Assembly: GCA_963930645.1 (NCBI GenBank)
Contig: OZ005662.1
Coordinates: forward strand, 101,850,436-101,914,435
Reading direction: 5' to 3'
Length of the DNA: 64,000 nt
DNA from: Salticus scenicus
Lineage: Eukaryota > Arthropoda > Arachnida > Araneae > Salticidae
Shown here: in pieces, positions 1-10,809 of the stretch
How the letters are laid out: each line of letters begins with the position of its first letter
Numbering within the stretch: position 1 is the first letter of the stretch
Notes under the pieces: model-generated
The model's database searches: none
The model's input: only the letters and a program-made list of their open reading frames with translations
Told to the model about the DNA's origin: nothing
Position numbers and translations under genes: made by a program

Positions 1-495
1 TTTACTTAGTTTAATATGAATTTTTAATTTGTTAGTCTGTGTTAGTCATTGTCTCAAGGATAATTCCTCGAAAAATAAGTTTCAATTATCAGACCATTAA
101 CAAATTTAAATTACGGACTATAAAAATGAATAAAGAAACATTTTTAATACTGTCATTAACTCTATTAAAAAATCAAGTTTTACTTTTAAAACTTCATAAG
201 TAATTCAAAATTAGAAATTTTACTTACTTGGCAGAATCAGGCAATATTTCACATAAATTTAGATTATGAAGATTATCGCATTGAAATGCATCTGCATGAA
301 ATTGCATGAAAACTGAAATGAAAAACTGACACTTTGCATCATTAAACAACAGATCACGGTAAAAATAACATACCATTGCAAGGGTGGGTGGGACATTTTA
401 ATATTCGATGGTACCGGGTGATAAGCCGATTTTAAGATGTTTTGATCAAGAATATATAATAAGAAATATAGTAGAGTTTTGTAAAAAGAAATAGT
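1..495. other. AT-rich sequence, no gene seen
   Basis: No open frame of note, no RNA gene and no recognisable repeat was found on either strand. The stretch ends at the TA that begins the inverted-repeat element at 496. Confidence 0.6.
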
Positions 496-968
496 TACAC
501 TGAGAAAAAATTCTGTAAATGACTATTAGAACCTAAAATGTGGCTCTAGAAAAAATAGTTCCATGTCACCCTTATAAATTCTAGTCATCTTGGAGAGCGA
601 GTTCTAGAAGCCTCTATTATAATTCAAGAGCGTTTGCCTATATTCCCGAGGTCAAAGTTATTTAAAAATCTCTGGAAATAAATGAGACTACAAGAGGCGG
701 ATTTCTGCAACTATAATCTTGGTTTATTACCCAATTCTAGAAAACCAAGCGAGAATTTCTCGCAATATAAATGATTCAGAATATTTAGAGTATTTAGCGT
801 CATCATCTAGAAATGTGTAGACTAGAAATTCTTGATAATTTCGTGTATTCAGTTTATTGGCGTGCCTTATGCGCATAGCTCGGAAATCTCTTTTTCTAGT
901 TAAGGGATTTAAAAAATGACCACTTATTCATTCTACAGAAAGGCGGTATATTTTTTTTTCTCAGTGTA
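496..968. mobile_element. Short inverted-repeat element (MITE) with TA-flanked ends, mariner-like
   Basis: The left end reads TACACTGAGAAAAAA and the right end is its inverse, TTTTTTTTCTCAGTGTA, about 470 bp apart. A TA at both outer edges fits the TA target-site duplication of Tc1/mariner elements. The interior is non-coding and unusually rich in TCTAGA-like hexamers. No transposase remnant is visible, so this would be a non-autonomous copy. Assignment to Tc1/mariner rests only on the TA dinucleotides and the end sequence. Confidence 0.6.
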
Positions 969-1705
969 TGTTGGGTTTCTGCGTAGATTTCATCTAACTG
1001 GAATTCTAATTAATTTAACGTTTTTTGTTGATTCCAAAATACAAAATTAATCCTTAAATATAAGAAGATTGCCTTTTTTTTCTTTTTTTCTTTTTTTTAA
1101 ATATTGGATAGGATATCTAATATTTTCAGTAGATATTTCAATATAATATGATCAAACATGGCTAATAGTAATCCCAGATTTGATGTATCTTGAACACTTT
1201 TCCAAGGTAGAATAATAATAATAATAAATTAAATAATAAACAAAAGACGATTGATAGAATATGTTAAAAAAAATCTTCTTGGGTGGTGATAAAGGTATAA
1301 TTAGTCTTATGCGAAATAATGAAACTACATAGATAAATTTTTCATGAAACTATATGGATTTTGAGTTTTTGAATAAAAAGTAGAAAAGCGGACCGTGTGC
1401 AAACTCCGTTTACATCACGCCGTTTCTAACAATCAGCATATATAAAATAAATGAATTATTCACAGCAACAATTGTAAATTAAAAATTGATTAATCAAAAA
1501 TGTTTATAAATTTTAAAAATCACTATTTTTATCATTTTTTTTTAATATGTAGCTAAGTTATTAGTAATATTATTTTACAACTTTAATCAATCTATTATAC
1601 TGAATGTAAAAGATTATCATGCTTGAATACATTACTTTTTAACTTTGTTTAAAAGTAATTTTTTTAAATATTTACTTCATTTAACTTATTTATACTTTTT
1701 GTATG

Positions 1706-1743
<38 letters not shown>

Positions 1744-1992
1744 TGGTTGTTTTAAAATGGCAATCTTCTGTAAATGTTTTTATGATTTATTAAAGTGAAG
1801 ATTACTGCAGGAATATAGTAGTGGAAGATAGTATTCGCATTGGTATCCGAGAATCTAAAATATTGCTGCATGACAATGAATACATAGAATTCATAATTTC
1901 CATCAAGACGAAAAAACCTATAAAGGTGGTGATGTTTAAACTGGTTTAAGAAGGGAGCAAGAGTTTCCATCTCAAAAAGAAATTTTTAAGCC
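969..1992. other. AT-rich sequence with (TA)n microsatellite at 1709-1741
   Basis: No gene is supported. A (TA)n run of about 33 bp lies at 1709-1741, and T-rich and (AAT) short runs occur around 1074-1230. The short reading frame at 1752-1970 shows no family resemblance. Confidence 0.5.
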
Positions 1993-2060
1993 ACTATTTT
2001 TTATCAATAATTTCTATCATATTTTTTCACTGATTATAGAAATTATTGATAAAAAATAGT
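1993..2060. repeat. Perfect 25-bp hairpin
   Basis: Bases 1993-2017 (starting ACTATTTTTTATC) and 2036-2060 are exact reverse complements, separated by an 18-base loop. It is probably the relic of a small inverted-repeat element. No promoter or terminator role can be argued here. Confidence 0.75.
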
Positions 2061-2111
2061 ATTGTGTATATTCCGTTTGAGAGAGAAACACTTGCACCCT
2101 TGTTATTTACC

Positions 2112-2315
2112 TACATACTTGCCAACATCCTAGCTAATATTCCATAGTGTTGTTTGCCCCGCCCTTTTTTTCACACCCTTAATTTTTTAGAGTAATATTC
2201 TCCAAATACAATTACGATTAAATAAGAAGAAAAATACTCTAAAAAGATACTGGTGTTAAAAAAAGGCGGGACTAACAATACTACGGAATATTAATCAGTA
2301 TGTTGGCAAGTATGG
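2112..2315. mobile_element. ~200-bp MITE with ~65-bp imperfect terminal inverted repeats
   Basis: The left arm starts at CATACTTGCCAACAT and the right arm ends with the inverse, ATGTTGGCAAGTATG-like sequence. Pairing extends about 65 bp inward through a GCCCCGCCC / GGCGGG pair. The arms nearly meet, leaving a short AT-rich centre. The element is non-coding and is followed immediately by a compound microsatellite. Confidence 0.65.
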
Positions 2316-2317
2316 TA

Positions 2318-2340
2318 TACACACACACACACACACACAG

Positions 2341-2396
<56 letters not shown>
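2318..2396. repeat. Compound (AC)n-(AT)n microsatellite
   Basis: A run of AC dinucleotides (one CAG interruption near 2340) passes into AT dinucleotides. The low-complexity peptide read through it is an artefact. Confidence 0.95.
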
Positions 2397-2399
<3 letters not shown>

Positions 2400-3600
2400 A
2401 ATTGTTTATATAAATTGTAAATATATAATTTAAATAACAGTTTATGCTACAAATTATTACAATTTCAATGAACATAAATTATTTTACTTTTCTTGGCACG
2501 ATTTTTACAGGAATGCATTAAAATTTAACGTATTTTATACCTTTATAGTAATAATTAAATATTTATTTACAAATTATTTTATCAGACTAGTTATTTGTAA
2601 TAAATATTGTGTTAATTGATAAGTAAATTTTTTTCTAAATTAATAAATAACGATTTCATGTGGGAGCAGTTATCGTTGCATCAGAAAAATATTCTATAAA
2701 TGTTTCAAATTTAGAATCTCAACATTGAAATACAGAGTAAAAAATATATTTTCTAAACATGATATAATGTATTATTTATTATTATTATTAATTCTATTAT
2801 TTTTAAAAAGATATTTTTGTTAATGAATATTTTTTAAACCCCCTGATTTTATGGACCATATTACTCAAGAATAGCGCAATAATTATTTTAACTATGTTAT
2901 TAACCCTTTGCAGTCCTATTTATTTTCCCTCCTCTGGTAAGTGTTAGATATTTTTATTCAATATATACCATTAAATTTTAACTGCAAGGATTGGATATTC
3001 ATTTCGAAGGTTATTCATATATTATGTATATCAAATACCACTCTTCAAATTTATTGGTGGTTGAATAAAAGAGTCCCTAAATTTGGCAACAATGTTTAGA
3101 GCGCTTTAGAATGGTAGAGCTCGCAAAAGGTTAATGGTATTTACATTAAATTTATTTTTTTATAAAAAACAAAAAACAAACGAATACCTTTATTTTTATC
3201 ATCAAATAATCAATCTTCGTGAAAGAAAAAAATACGTTATACAATTTGTAGTACTTGTTTGAACTGTATGCAGATTTTTTCAGTGTTTATAAAGCTTTTC
3301 AAGTATTAAGTTAAATAAATTAAGTAGTAGGTGGTTTTTTTTTTTTTTTTTTTTTTTTCTAGAAGATTTTTTTAATTTTATCACTTAAAAGCAACATTAA
3401 ATAAAAAAAAAAGGGACTATTTTAATTTTAATTATTTTCCAACTGTTTCTAGATTTAAAAGAAAAAAAAAAATCTGGAGTGACTCCAATCGACTTTCCGA
3501 ACATTGAGTAATTAACAGTTTTGTAGATAAAGTAAAGAGAGAGAAGTTGTTAAATAAACAAAAGAGAGAAAATCATAATAGAGTGTTTGAGTATTTTTCT
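2397..3600. other. AT-rich sequence; possible MITE fragment near 3030-3130
   Basis: No gene is seen. The segment near 3033-3095 (a GTATATCAAAT box followed by TTGGTGGTTGAATAAA) resembles the right arm of the MITE at 21999-22300, so it may be a diverged fragment of that family. A poly-T tract lies at 3334-3358. Confidence 0.4.
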
Positions 3601-3730
3601 CCATTTAGCTCCCGATGTTTTATTTAACGTTTCTGAACTTTGAGCCCATAGATCATAATGATAAAGAATTTTTCGTTGTGTCCCTGTAAAAACCTATAAA
3701 TGCTAAATTCACCAAAATGCTTATAATTAA

Positions 3731-4160
3731 CGGCCCTCTTCACTTATCGTCGCCGGAAGCCCGAGCCAATGTTATTCTATGGGGAAAGTTTCTTTACAAA
3801 TAACTTATTAACTAATACATATTTTTAAATTGTGTTTTTACATTCAGAAAATTCCCAACTGTTAAATTGACGGACCTTTTTTAAAAACGTATTTTTTTTA
3901 TTTTTAATATTTTATTTTGAGATTGCAAAATGAAAAAAATTCACATATTGAAAATTTGTATTTTGCAGCTTCAAAATAAAATATAAAAAATTAAAAAAAT
4001 ATTTTTTTAAAAAAGATCCGTCAGTTAAAGAGCTGGGAATTATTAGAAAATGAAAACAGAATTTTAAAATATGTATTAGTTAATAAGTTATTTGTAAAGA
4101 GAAATTTCCCATAGAATAACATTAGCTTCGGCTTTCGGCGGCGTTGAGTGAAGCGGGCCC
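3731..4160. mobile_element. 430-bp Harbinger-like MITE with TAA target duplication
   Basis: The two halves are near-complete inverted copies. The ends read CGGCCCTCTTCACTTA on the left and, inverted, GGGCCCGCTTCACTC on the right. The element is flanked by TAA at 3728-3730 and 4161-4163. GGGCCC-type ends plus a three-base TWA duplication are typical of PIF/Harbinger elements. It is non-coding and interrupts one unit of the surrounding tandem array, so it is younger than the array. Confidence 0.7.
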
Positions 4161-4629
4161 TAATGCAATAGTGATTTAAAATATTCATATAAATTTTCAG
4201 TTCAATTGAATAAGGCGTTTAGATACTATCGCACTTTTAAAAATTTGGTCCCGTAGGCCATAATGATAAATAATTTTTCTTTGTGTCCCTGTAAAAAAAC
4301 TGTAAGTGCTAAATTCACCAAAATCTAAAGAGTTGGTGCAACTGTGACCTGTCACATGTGTACAAGTTTTTTGCTCAGATTAATAAGGCGTTTAGACGCT
4401 ATCACACTTTTAAAAATTTGGCTCCATAGGCCATAATGATAAAGAATTTTTCTTTGTGCCCCTGTAAAAAAATACTGTAACTGCTAAATTCATTAAAATC
4501 TGTACAGTTCGTGCAACTGTGACCTATAACATGTCCACAAATGTTTTGCTCAGATAAATAAAGCGTTTAGACGCTATCACACCTTTAAAATTTAGCCCCA
4601 TAGGCCATAATGATAAAGAATATTTCCTG

Positions 4630-4930
4630 CCCTAACAGCACAAAATGTTCCAGAAACGTAACAATCATATTACATAGAAATATTATAAACATTTCAGAAA
4701 TGTTTAAAAATGTTCAGATTGCTTTCCGATTAGTTTCAAAAACGTAGAAATGTCCGCGATCGTAACAAAAAATCAGATACGTAACAGAAACGTTACAATC
4801 ATTTAACAGATAGGAAATCAAAAAGGACGAATGTTTCAGAAAGATATCAGAGAGAATACGTAACTGTGTTACGTTTTTGAAAGATTGTAAGCTTTTTGCA
4901 GCATAACTGAAACATTCTGTGCTGTATGGG
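4630..4930. mobile_element. ~300-bp inverted-repeat element inserted in the array
   Basis: The ends read CCCTAACAGCACAAAATGT on the left and ACATTCTGTGCTGTATGGG on the right, an imperfect inverted pair. The interior repeats GTTACGTTTCTGA-like motifs on both strands. The surrounding array unit is interrupted exactly here and continues on the other side, which supports an insertion. The target duplication is not resolvable by eye. The short minus-strand frame across it is not a gene. Confidence 0.6.
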
Positions 4931-5175
4931 TGGTGTCCCTGTAAAAAAACTATAAGTGCTAGATTCCCCAAAATCAATAGGATTCGTAACATGGTGACTT
5001 ATAATATACGTACCAACTTTCAGCTTATTTGTACAACGCGTTTAGACGCTAGCGTGTTCACTCACACACATACACACATACATACATGCAACATCCCAAA
5101 AATATTGAAAACGGACTCAGGGGACCTCAAAACATACAGAAACACCAAAATATCGAATTCGGATTTTTGACGTGA

Positions 5176-7011
5176 TTTCAATACTTTTCTTACATATGTA
5201 TGTTCGGAAAGTGAAAATTGTGTTGTTTGAAATTTATAATGAAAGAAAAAAAAAAATGTCAATCTAATCCATCTGCTGGATGGGAATGCATTTACAGAAA
5301 ACAGGAATTTCTTTCGAAACAAACATTTCTGTTCGTAATTAACGATAAGTTTGCTTAGACTGAACTTTAAGAAATAAATATTTTCAAATTTTCAAAATGC
5401 ATTTACACTTATTCACTTAAGTTACTAATTCTTATAAAAATCCTTATGTCAAATCCTCTGTCAAGTTCTGCAGAAGCAAGCTTGCATTAATGCTAATCTA
5501 AAATACAATACTTGTAAAAAATGTACAGCCTACTTTTTTATTTTGCCTCCAAAATATGTTTGAAAATAATCCACTTAAGTTGTGAATTGCAAAGAATGCA
5601 CCTCAACAAAATTCTGTTAGATTTATGCATAGCTATGCTTAATGCTGAAAGAAAATTGTTCTTATCATGAATGCTTCAATCGTAGCGTTTTCTGCAACCT
5701 TTTTAGCTTTTTTACAGTCTGAATGGTACGTTTATAGATAATCTACTTAAGAAGTTTTCTTTAAGAATGTACTTAACGAAATGTGTCTGTATAAATTAGA
5801 GTTGTCTGTTTAAACAGGTCGGACAAGGGAGACATGCATAATATTAATGTCTGAAAAGGAAAAGTGAAATTAATGCATACGGATATTCAAATTAAATTAA
5901 ATAAACTTTTAGAAATGTAATGAAATTTAACTTTCCCTAAAAAAAAAAAAAAAAAATAACTGTTTTGTTTTAAAAATATTAATTGATTAGTCTGGAAATA
6001 TTATTATTATTATTGTCATTTATTTATGTTTCTTATTAAACATTACGTTTTTTTAAAAGGATTGTTCATTAAGCTTTGTAACTAAATGAGACACTGGAAT
6101 GTTTTTTAAAGTGTTCTTTTAACGTCAAATTTATGATATGAATGCCCGTATAACGATATTCTTAGCTTCGCTATAGCTATAACATAGATAAACAAGATTA
6201 TTATTAGTATATAATTTATATGTGTCTGCATATATAGGGGTGTTATAATTTGAATGTACCTATTCAGAAGTCTTTTGAGTTGGTGTTATAACTACTTATA
6301 AAACACAGTCTATCATATAATATGAGGGATGTGCAATTCAAAAACCGAGAAAAAAAATAGTATAAATGTTCACAAGTTGATGGCATTGAGCATTATCAAA
6401 AGCAAGTGAGGTAGGAAAAAAGAAGGAGAAAAAAATATTAAAAAAGTGATTGTTTATCAATGATCAAGAGAAGTAGGAAGTTAAAATTCCTGATTTTCAG
6501 ATCCATTCGTTGTCTTACTGTTTTTAGAGCCATTCTCACAGCAGCGGATAAAAATTGTGATAGCATTTCTGTAGACTACTCTTATAAGTGTGACCCAGTC
6601 TATCGCGAAAGAACTTCCCGTTTCGTAGTATACTCATGCAAGGTCAAACCCACTCACCCATTTTAAAACTATTTCCCTTCACGGGGATACATCTCACAAA
6701 CAGAGAAAAAAAAATGAAAGAAAAAAAAAAAAAAAAAAAAAAGAAAAAGAAAAGAAAAGGTTTGGAACCTGAAGCCACGGTGTTCAACAGTTTTTGTTGA
6801 AACGTTTTTTTTTTTTTTTTTTTTTTTCTTTTTTCCTTTGGGGATTTCAATTAAAATATTGAAATTTCGAATGCAAAAAATGTTTTATCAACATTCGTTA
6901 TAATTTATAACACTCAGGGATAGTGTAGCTTTGGAATAGTGAAATCTTATTTTAAATCGGTTTAGTAGTACCAGAAATTACTCTCCACATACAACCAAAG
7001 TTTGCTCTTTA
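5176..7011. other. AT-rich sequence with long A and T tracts
   Basis: No gene is supported. Homopurine/homopyrimidine tracts lie at 5941-5957, 6709-6760 and 6807-6830. Short frames here translate mainly homopolymers, and none has a recognisable domain. Confidence 0.5.
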
Positions 7012-7220
7012 TACCGGGTTCGCCAAAAGTTCGTTAAAATTTTAAAAATTCATTAAAAAAGAACAAATGATGATATAAAGGTGCGGTTTGCACGAATGCC
7101 ATCAGAAAGAGGGCGGATGTTTTTTAAGAAAAAAAATGTTCAAAAAATAACCGATAGGTGGCGCTGTGGTGCATCCACGAAACTGATTTATGCATATCAT
7201 GTTGTCAGTAAAACACCTGA

Positions 7221-7349
7221 ATGCACATGGACTCTTCATCTGATGCCGGCGTTATGCTATCGTTGCAGGATGAAGCGTTAATTGTCAAGCTGTTATATAA
7301 GAATGACGAATCAACACCCTTTTCTCAAGGAAGTTCTACCATTTCTTGA
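7221..7349 (+). pseudogene. Mirror copy of the transposase N-terminus in the left arm
   Basis: Reading plus-strand from ATG at 7221, the first ~31 codons repeat the start seen on the other strand (MHMDSSSDAGVMLSLQDEA), with several substitutions. The frame passes the end of the arm at ~7313 into unrelated centre sequence and stops at TGA 7347-7349. It shows that the left arm is a copied transposon 5' end rather than a simple terminal repeat. Confidence 0.6.
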
Positions 7350-7568
7350 ACGATCGTCCAAACGACCCATTTCTGCGAAGTGCTTGACAAGTTTCAGTAT
7401 CCCTGATAGTGAAATGGGTCCTTTTTTCTTCTTCAGTCCTTTTGCAATGCGAAATTTCTTCAGTGCGTCTGTTACTGATTCGTCATTCTTATTAACGAGA
7501 TTGATAATCGACGCTTGATCCTGCAATGATAGCATAACGTTGGCATCGAATGAAGAGTCCATGTGCAT
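7311..7568 (-). pseudogene. N-terminal fragment of a mariner-type transposase (helix-turn-helix, DUF4817-like)
   Basis: The 85-residue frame starts MHMDSSFDANVMLSLQDQA. It has the layout of the DNA-binding N-terminus of arthropod Tc1/mariner-type transposases: residues 14-40 read as a first helix pair with SVTDALKKFR, followed by KGPISLSGILKLVKHFAEMG and a basic RSRNGRTS linker. This domain normally binds the element's terminal repeats and precedes a DDE catalytic domain of ~200 residues, which is absent. The call rests on remembered family pattern, not a search. The start sits 5' to 3' from the right TIR, as expected for this type of element. Confidence 0.6.
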
Positions 7569-7659
7569 TCAGGTGTTTTATTGACAACCTGATATGCATA
7601 AATCAGCTTCGTGTACGCACCACAGCGCCACCTATCGGTCATTTTTTGAACAATTTTTT

Positions 7660-7697
<38 letters not shown>

Positions 7698-7801
7698 GCA
7701 CTCTTTCTGATGCCATTCGTGCAAACCGCACCATTTTATCATCATTTGTTCTTTTTTTAATGAATTTTTAAAATTTTAACGAACTTTTGGCGCACCAGGT
7801 A

Positions 7802-9742
7802 TCTTAGAATAGATTTACAGCCAATACATACTTTTTTTCATTCTAAAAGATACTTTATAAATTTTGTTCCCCCTTAAATATGTTAAAAAATGTTTTCCAA
7901 TATTTAAATTTGAAATTTTAATTAGTTTGTTTTATTCAAAAATAATTTTTTGTTTAGAATTTATAGATATAAATAAATAGCTGTCCTTCAGCAACAAATA
8001 TCGGCTTAATATCTTTTGGCTGCATATAATTAAGTGTTATGGTTCCACCAAAAAGAGCGATAACAAAGAAGAAAAAGGTGAAATCTATACCAAGAATATT
8101 TAGAGCTAAGACATTAACACCGAATATTCTGCGATTTCATTACCTATACTCATTACTTATTCTAAATAACTCATAAATATTGATAGAAAAACAGATGAAG
8201 TCTAAACTTGTTGATTTCTATTCCATTCTTATTGAATAACAAAACAGAGGGATGTATTTTTTCAACTATGACTATAGAGTGATTCGTTTTTTCTTGCGAA
8301 TACGGAAAAATGTAATTTCGAAGAAAGAATCGTTGTGTACATGCAAGTAGATTATAGAAATACGTAACATTGATTTAATTCTGTAAGATAAATGTATTCA
8401 AATGTTTAGTATTTTAATATTTTGTAGACTGAATAAAACTCAGCAAGGTCTAAAGCATTTAAATATTCATTTGTTACATACAAAATCTAATAAGATGCAG
8501 TAATGATAATTAAAAAAAAAGACATTAGAGGGATTTTTCAAATTATCTTTTTCTTGAACTTCAATAAAATTTAAGAAATAATATTAGTTTAATTTCATTT
8601 GGAAAGACATATACAAATGTAAATATTAAAATTTTAAAATTGAAAGCACAGAATAGATTGGCACGAGATATGAACAAGGGGATTTAAATTTATAGAATCA
8701 AGTCATTAAATATAGTTTAACAAAACACTGTGTTTGCGGCAAAAAGATTTGTATATGTATGTGGATTGTTTGTCAGAGGAGGGTATTTCTTAGTATGTGG
8801 TGTAGTTATGTACAACCAACAAAGACTATAATGGGATTTTTAAAATTTCCCTCTTTTCCTCCTTTCGAATTCGGGGGATGCGGCAAAAAATATGTTTTAA
8901 GCGTAATTGTGTTTCAAATTACTTCAGAAATACTATTCTTGGTGGGTGTTTTTTTTTTTTTTTTTTTTTTTTTTTTCGGATCTGAGAATTGATTACACTT
9001 TTATTTCTAACTCTAAAATTAAAGGGTAGACAGAGGAGGACGCATGCAGAGTTTGACTCATGAAATTCGCATGTGTTGCGTACGCTACTGCACGCAGTGG
9101 GTTCTGGGACCCAACATAGTACAGGCGGGAAAAATGTTTTCGAAAAAACGACTGATTCATTTAAGATTCATTTGTAAATGCTTTCTTTTTTCTTTTTTTT
9201 TTTTTTTTTTCTTCTGAGCACGTGTTTTGGTAAGAGCGATTGCGGTAAGCAGAGGAGTCAGCAGCAGCTTCCGCTAGAGTCACAGCAATGCGTGGCCGGA
9301 TAGAGCTATAATTTAATATTCCTTAAGAAAAAAAAAATTAGTTTTACTAAAATGAAACGGCTATTATGTTTGAATTTTGAATATGTACATATTTTCTTCT
9401 AAGTGGCATGCTTCGGATGCAGAACAATATATTTTATCCGGTATATTTAAACCTGGTGTAAATATTTTGCCGCCAACATTTTCAGCTACATATTAACAGT
9501 TATGATGACATCGAAAAAGCATAATCAGACTTCTTATATAGTAATAGTTTTGGCATGGATACCTTAAACTTTTAAGACATTTGAATTTTCAAATATTGCA
9601 AAACCAATCCGTTAAAATAAATTTCACTGTTCTTTAATTAGATTATTTTAAATAAAATAAAAATGTTTGAATTAACTTTAATGGAATCCAATAACATAAA
9701 TATATAACTTAATAATTAAATGTTTTTGAATTCAAAAAAAAA

Positions 9743-9774
<32 letters not shown>

Positions 9775-10289
9775 AAGGTAAAATTTTATCAATGTTAATG
9801 AAGTATGTTTAGAAAAACGCATTTGACAGATTTAAAAAAATAAAATTTTAAATATATGTCATCGTAACAATGGAACTATTCAACAATTTACAACAATGGT
9901 CGTACTTAACAATATATAAAAGTAAACAATTATGGCAATAGAAGCGAAAATAACAATAAAAAAAAAATTGTTCATATAAAAGCAAGTATCTAATAACAAC
10001 AATGGGACAATTAAACATTGTTGCAACAATCAGAAGATGTGTTAGGATGAATAAAACCAACTTATCAACAATAATCAACAAATGAAGCAATAGAAGCAAT
10101 GAATTTAAGAAGGAAAACATTTTAAATAGTAGAAGGCATATTACGTCACAGCAGCAATGAAACAATTAAACATTTTGCCTACAGAGAAGTGATTAAAAGT
10201 AAACAAAACCTTTGGTAAATCAGAATGTAATAGCTATGTGTTTTGTATCCCTGACATTTTCAATCCATTTTAAAGTGTTTCGCTTTGAA
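7802..10289. other. AT-rich sequence with homopolymers; slightly GC-richer patch at 9020-9310
   Basis: No gene is supported. Poly-T tracts lie at 8949-8976 and 9188-9210, and a poly-A tract at 9735-9776. The patch 9020-9310 has more G and C and several CpG but no frame or RNA fold I recognise. Long minus-strand frame 9848-10165 is a hydrophobic, low-complexity reading of (CAA)/(AAT)-rich sequence. Confidence 0.45.
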
Positions 10290-10773
10290 AAATTATATTT
10301 TATTCAACCATTTGATATTATTCTTTTAAAAATGAATATACATTTTTAGTAAACATCAGTGGTATTTTTCTTGTGTGTCTTAAAAACAGATTAATATCAG
10401 GCAAATGTTAACTTTGACGCATCTCTGCAATATTGTTGCTTCAATTCACATGATGCATGTGTGACATAGACTTACACGAGAAATGGAAAAATGAATTTTT
10501 GCAATATTAACCTCATCATTAATTAAAATTGTAAATTTTAGTGGTGTTTCTCCTTGTAGTTAACGTAAAAAGTAACTATTTATTTAAATTAATTATTTAA
10601 TTAGTGAATTAATTAATTTATTTTAGCTGTTTGTTGTTAAAATTAAAGTTTTCAATAAACAACAATTCACATCACAATAAGCTGTTAAAGCAAATTTCAG
10701 ATTTATGTTTAAAAAACAAAAAATAGCGATAGGTTTAAATACATTTGTTAGCGGTTTAACAGCAAATCAAAAT

Positions 10774-10809
<36 letters not shown>

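Larger units (their letters stand above)
3605..5175. repeat. Degenerate ~175-bp tandem array ending in a CA-rich 3' module
   Basis: Units share a core reading CCATAATGATAAAGAATTTT followed by a GTGTCCCTGTAAAAA box, with copies near 3645, 4258, 4430 and 4603. The first unit is split by a MITE (3731-4160) and the last by another element (4630-4930), after which the unit resumes at the GTGTCCCTG box. The array ends at 5055-5170 with a CACACATACACA run and a segment (CTCAAAACATACAGAAACACC) that matches the terminal module seen at other repeats in the window. Confidence 0.7.
7012..7801. mobile_element. Head-to-head foldback element of mariner type, TA-flanked
   Basis: The left arm 7012-7313 and right arm 7473-7801 are inverted copies. 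Outer ends read CCGGGTTCGCCAAAAGTTCG on the left and, inverted, CCTGGTGCGCCAAAAGTTCG on the right, each flanked by TA. Both arms include the same 5' untranslated segment and the same transposase start, so the structure is two 5' ends joined head to head with a ~160-bp unpaired centre. The ends and TA flanks fit the Tc1/mariner superfamily. No catalytic domain remains. Confidence 0.75.

Noticed and set aside
8039..8176. 45-codon plus-strand frame starting MVPPKRAITKKKKVKS
   Set aside because: Short, basic by A-rich composition, no family or context; could be chance.
9848..10165. 105-codon hydrophobic minus-strand frame
   Set aside because: Low-complexity CAA/AAT-rich DNA, no domain, no conserved copy.
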